The notes under the pieces were generated by a model that did no database searches, was not told the origin of the DNA, and saw only the letters and a list, made by a program, of their open reading frames with translations. Of a stretch of 13,954 nt of DNA, positions 13,911 to 13,954 are shown piece after piece (positions within the stretch are counted from its first letter, which is position 1; each line of letters opens with the position of its first letter). Both the position numbers and the translations under genes were made by a program. The stretch is taken from the NCBI GenBank assembly GCA_964581505.1, contig CAZOOR010000067.1, positions 1-13,954 of the forward strand. Reading direction: 5' to 3'. The stretch comes from CAZOOR01 sp964581505 (lineage in GTDB: Bacteria; Bacteroidota; Ignavibacteria; Kapaibacteriales; UBA2268).

Positions 13911-13954
13911 ACTGAACTCTGTCCAAAAAGTATTAACTTTGTAAAACAATCAAA

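Noticed and set aside
1..13954. CRISPR array, tRNA, rRNA or defence system
   Set aside because: No regularly spaced direct repeats, no cloverleaf-like segments and no nuclease or toxin-antitoxin families were seen in any intergenic stretch or gene.

Overview
The window looks like a chromosomal segment from a member of the Bacteroidota/Chlorobiota/Ignavibacteriota group. The basis is two secreted proteins ending in a type IX secretion (T9SS, Por) C-terminal sorting domain, moderately AT-rich DNA with very AT-rich intergenic stretches, a split three-gene acyl-CoA carboxylase, and a quinol-type nitric oxide reductase. The wording of the sorting domain (a V-Y-D-V-L-G-T segment and a D-V-S-G-L-A-A-G-V-Y-F segment) reminds me of Kapabacteria/Ignavibacteria proteins, but placement below phylum level is a guess.

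Layout: (1) 1-116, the tail of a T9SS-sorted protein whose body lies to the left; (2) 117-369, a patchwork of short palindromic repeats ending in a strong bidirectional terminator; (3) 370-4005, minus strand, biotin carboxylase, biotin carrier protein and carboxyltransferase, a probable propionyl-CoA carboxylase; (4) 4103-6551, minus strand, a zinc/manganese ABC uptake operon (lipoprotein, ATPase, permease) with 1-nt stop/start overlaps; (5) 6653-9455, plus strand, fluoride channel CrcB, an overlapping DUF190 gene, an OmpR-type response regulator without a neighbouring kinase, and tyrosyl-tRNA synthetase; (6) 9456-9709, a convergent intergenic stretch with two terminators around a dispersed repeat; (7) 9710-11950, minus strand, a full-length quinol-dependent nitric oxide reductase with all expected FeB and haem ligands; (8) 11951-12353, an AT-rich divergent promoter region with an 18-bp dyad; (9) 12354-13640, a secreted Asp-box (BNR-like) protein with a T9SS domain; (10) 13641-13954, more palindromic repeats, then a promoter-like sequence, a strong ribosome binding site and an 8-codon reading frame near the window edge.

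The functions are mostly ordinary: propionyl-CoA metabolism, metal uptake, fluoride export, NO reduction and tRNA charging. The least ordinary signal is in the repeats. Palindromic C-rich/G-rich elements cluster immediately 3' of both T9SS genes. A double-hairpin element of the same style lies inside the coding sequence of the T9SS sorting domain, in frame, in both copies, so that it is translated (P-A-C-S-A-G-T-P-S-E-G-G). It sits in a 52-bp stretch identical between the two genes about 13.5 kb apart. This resembles protein-coding palindromic elements known from Rickettsia, here in a secretion-signal domain. Everything here was read by eye; no database search or folding program was run.
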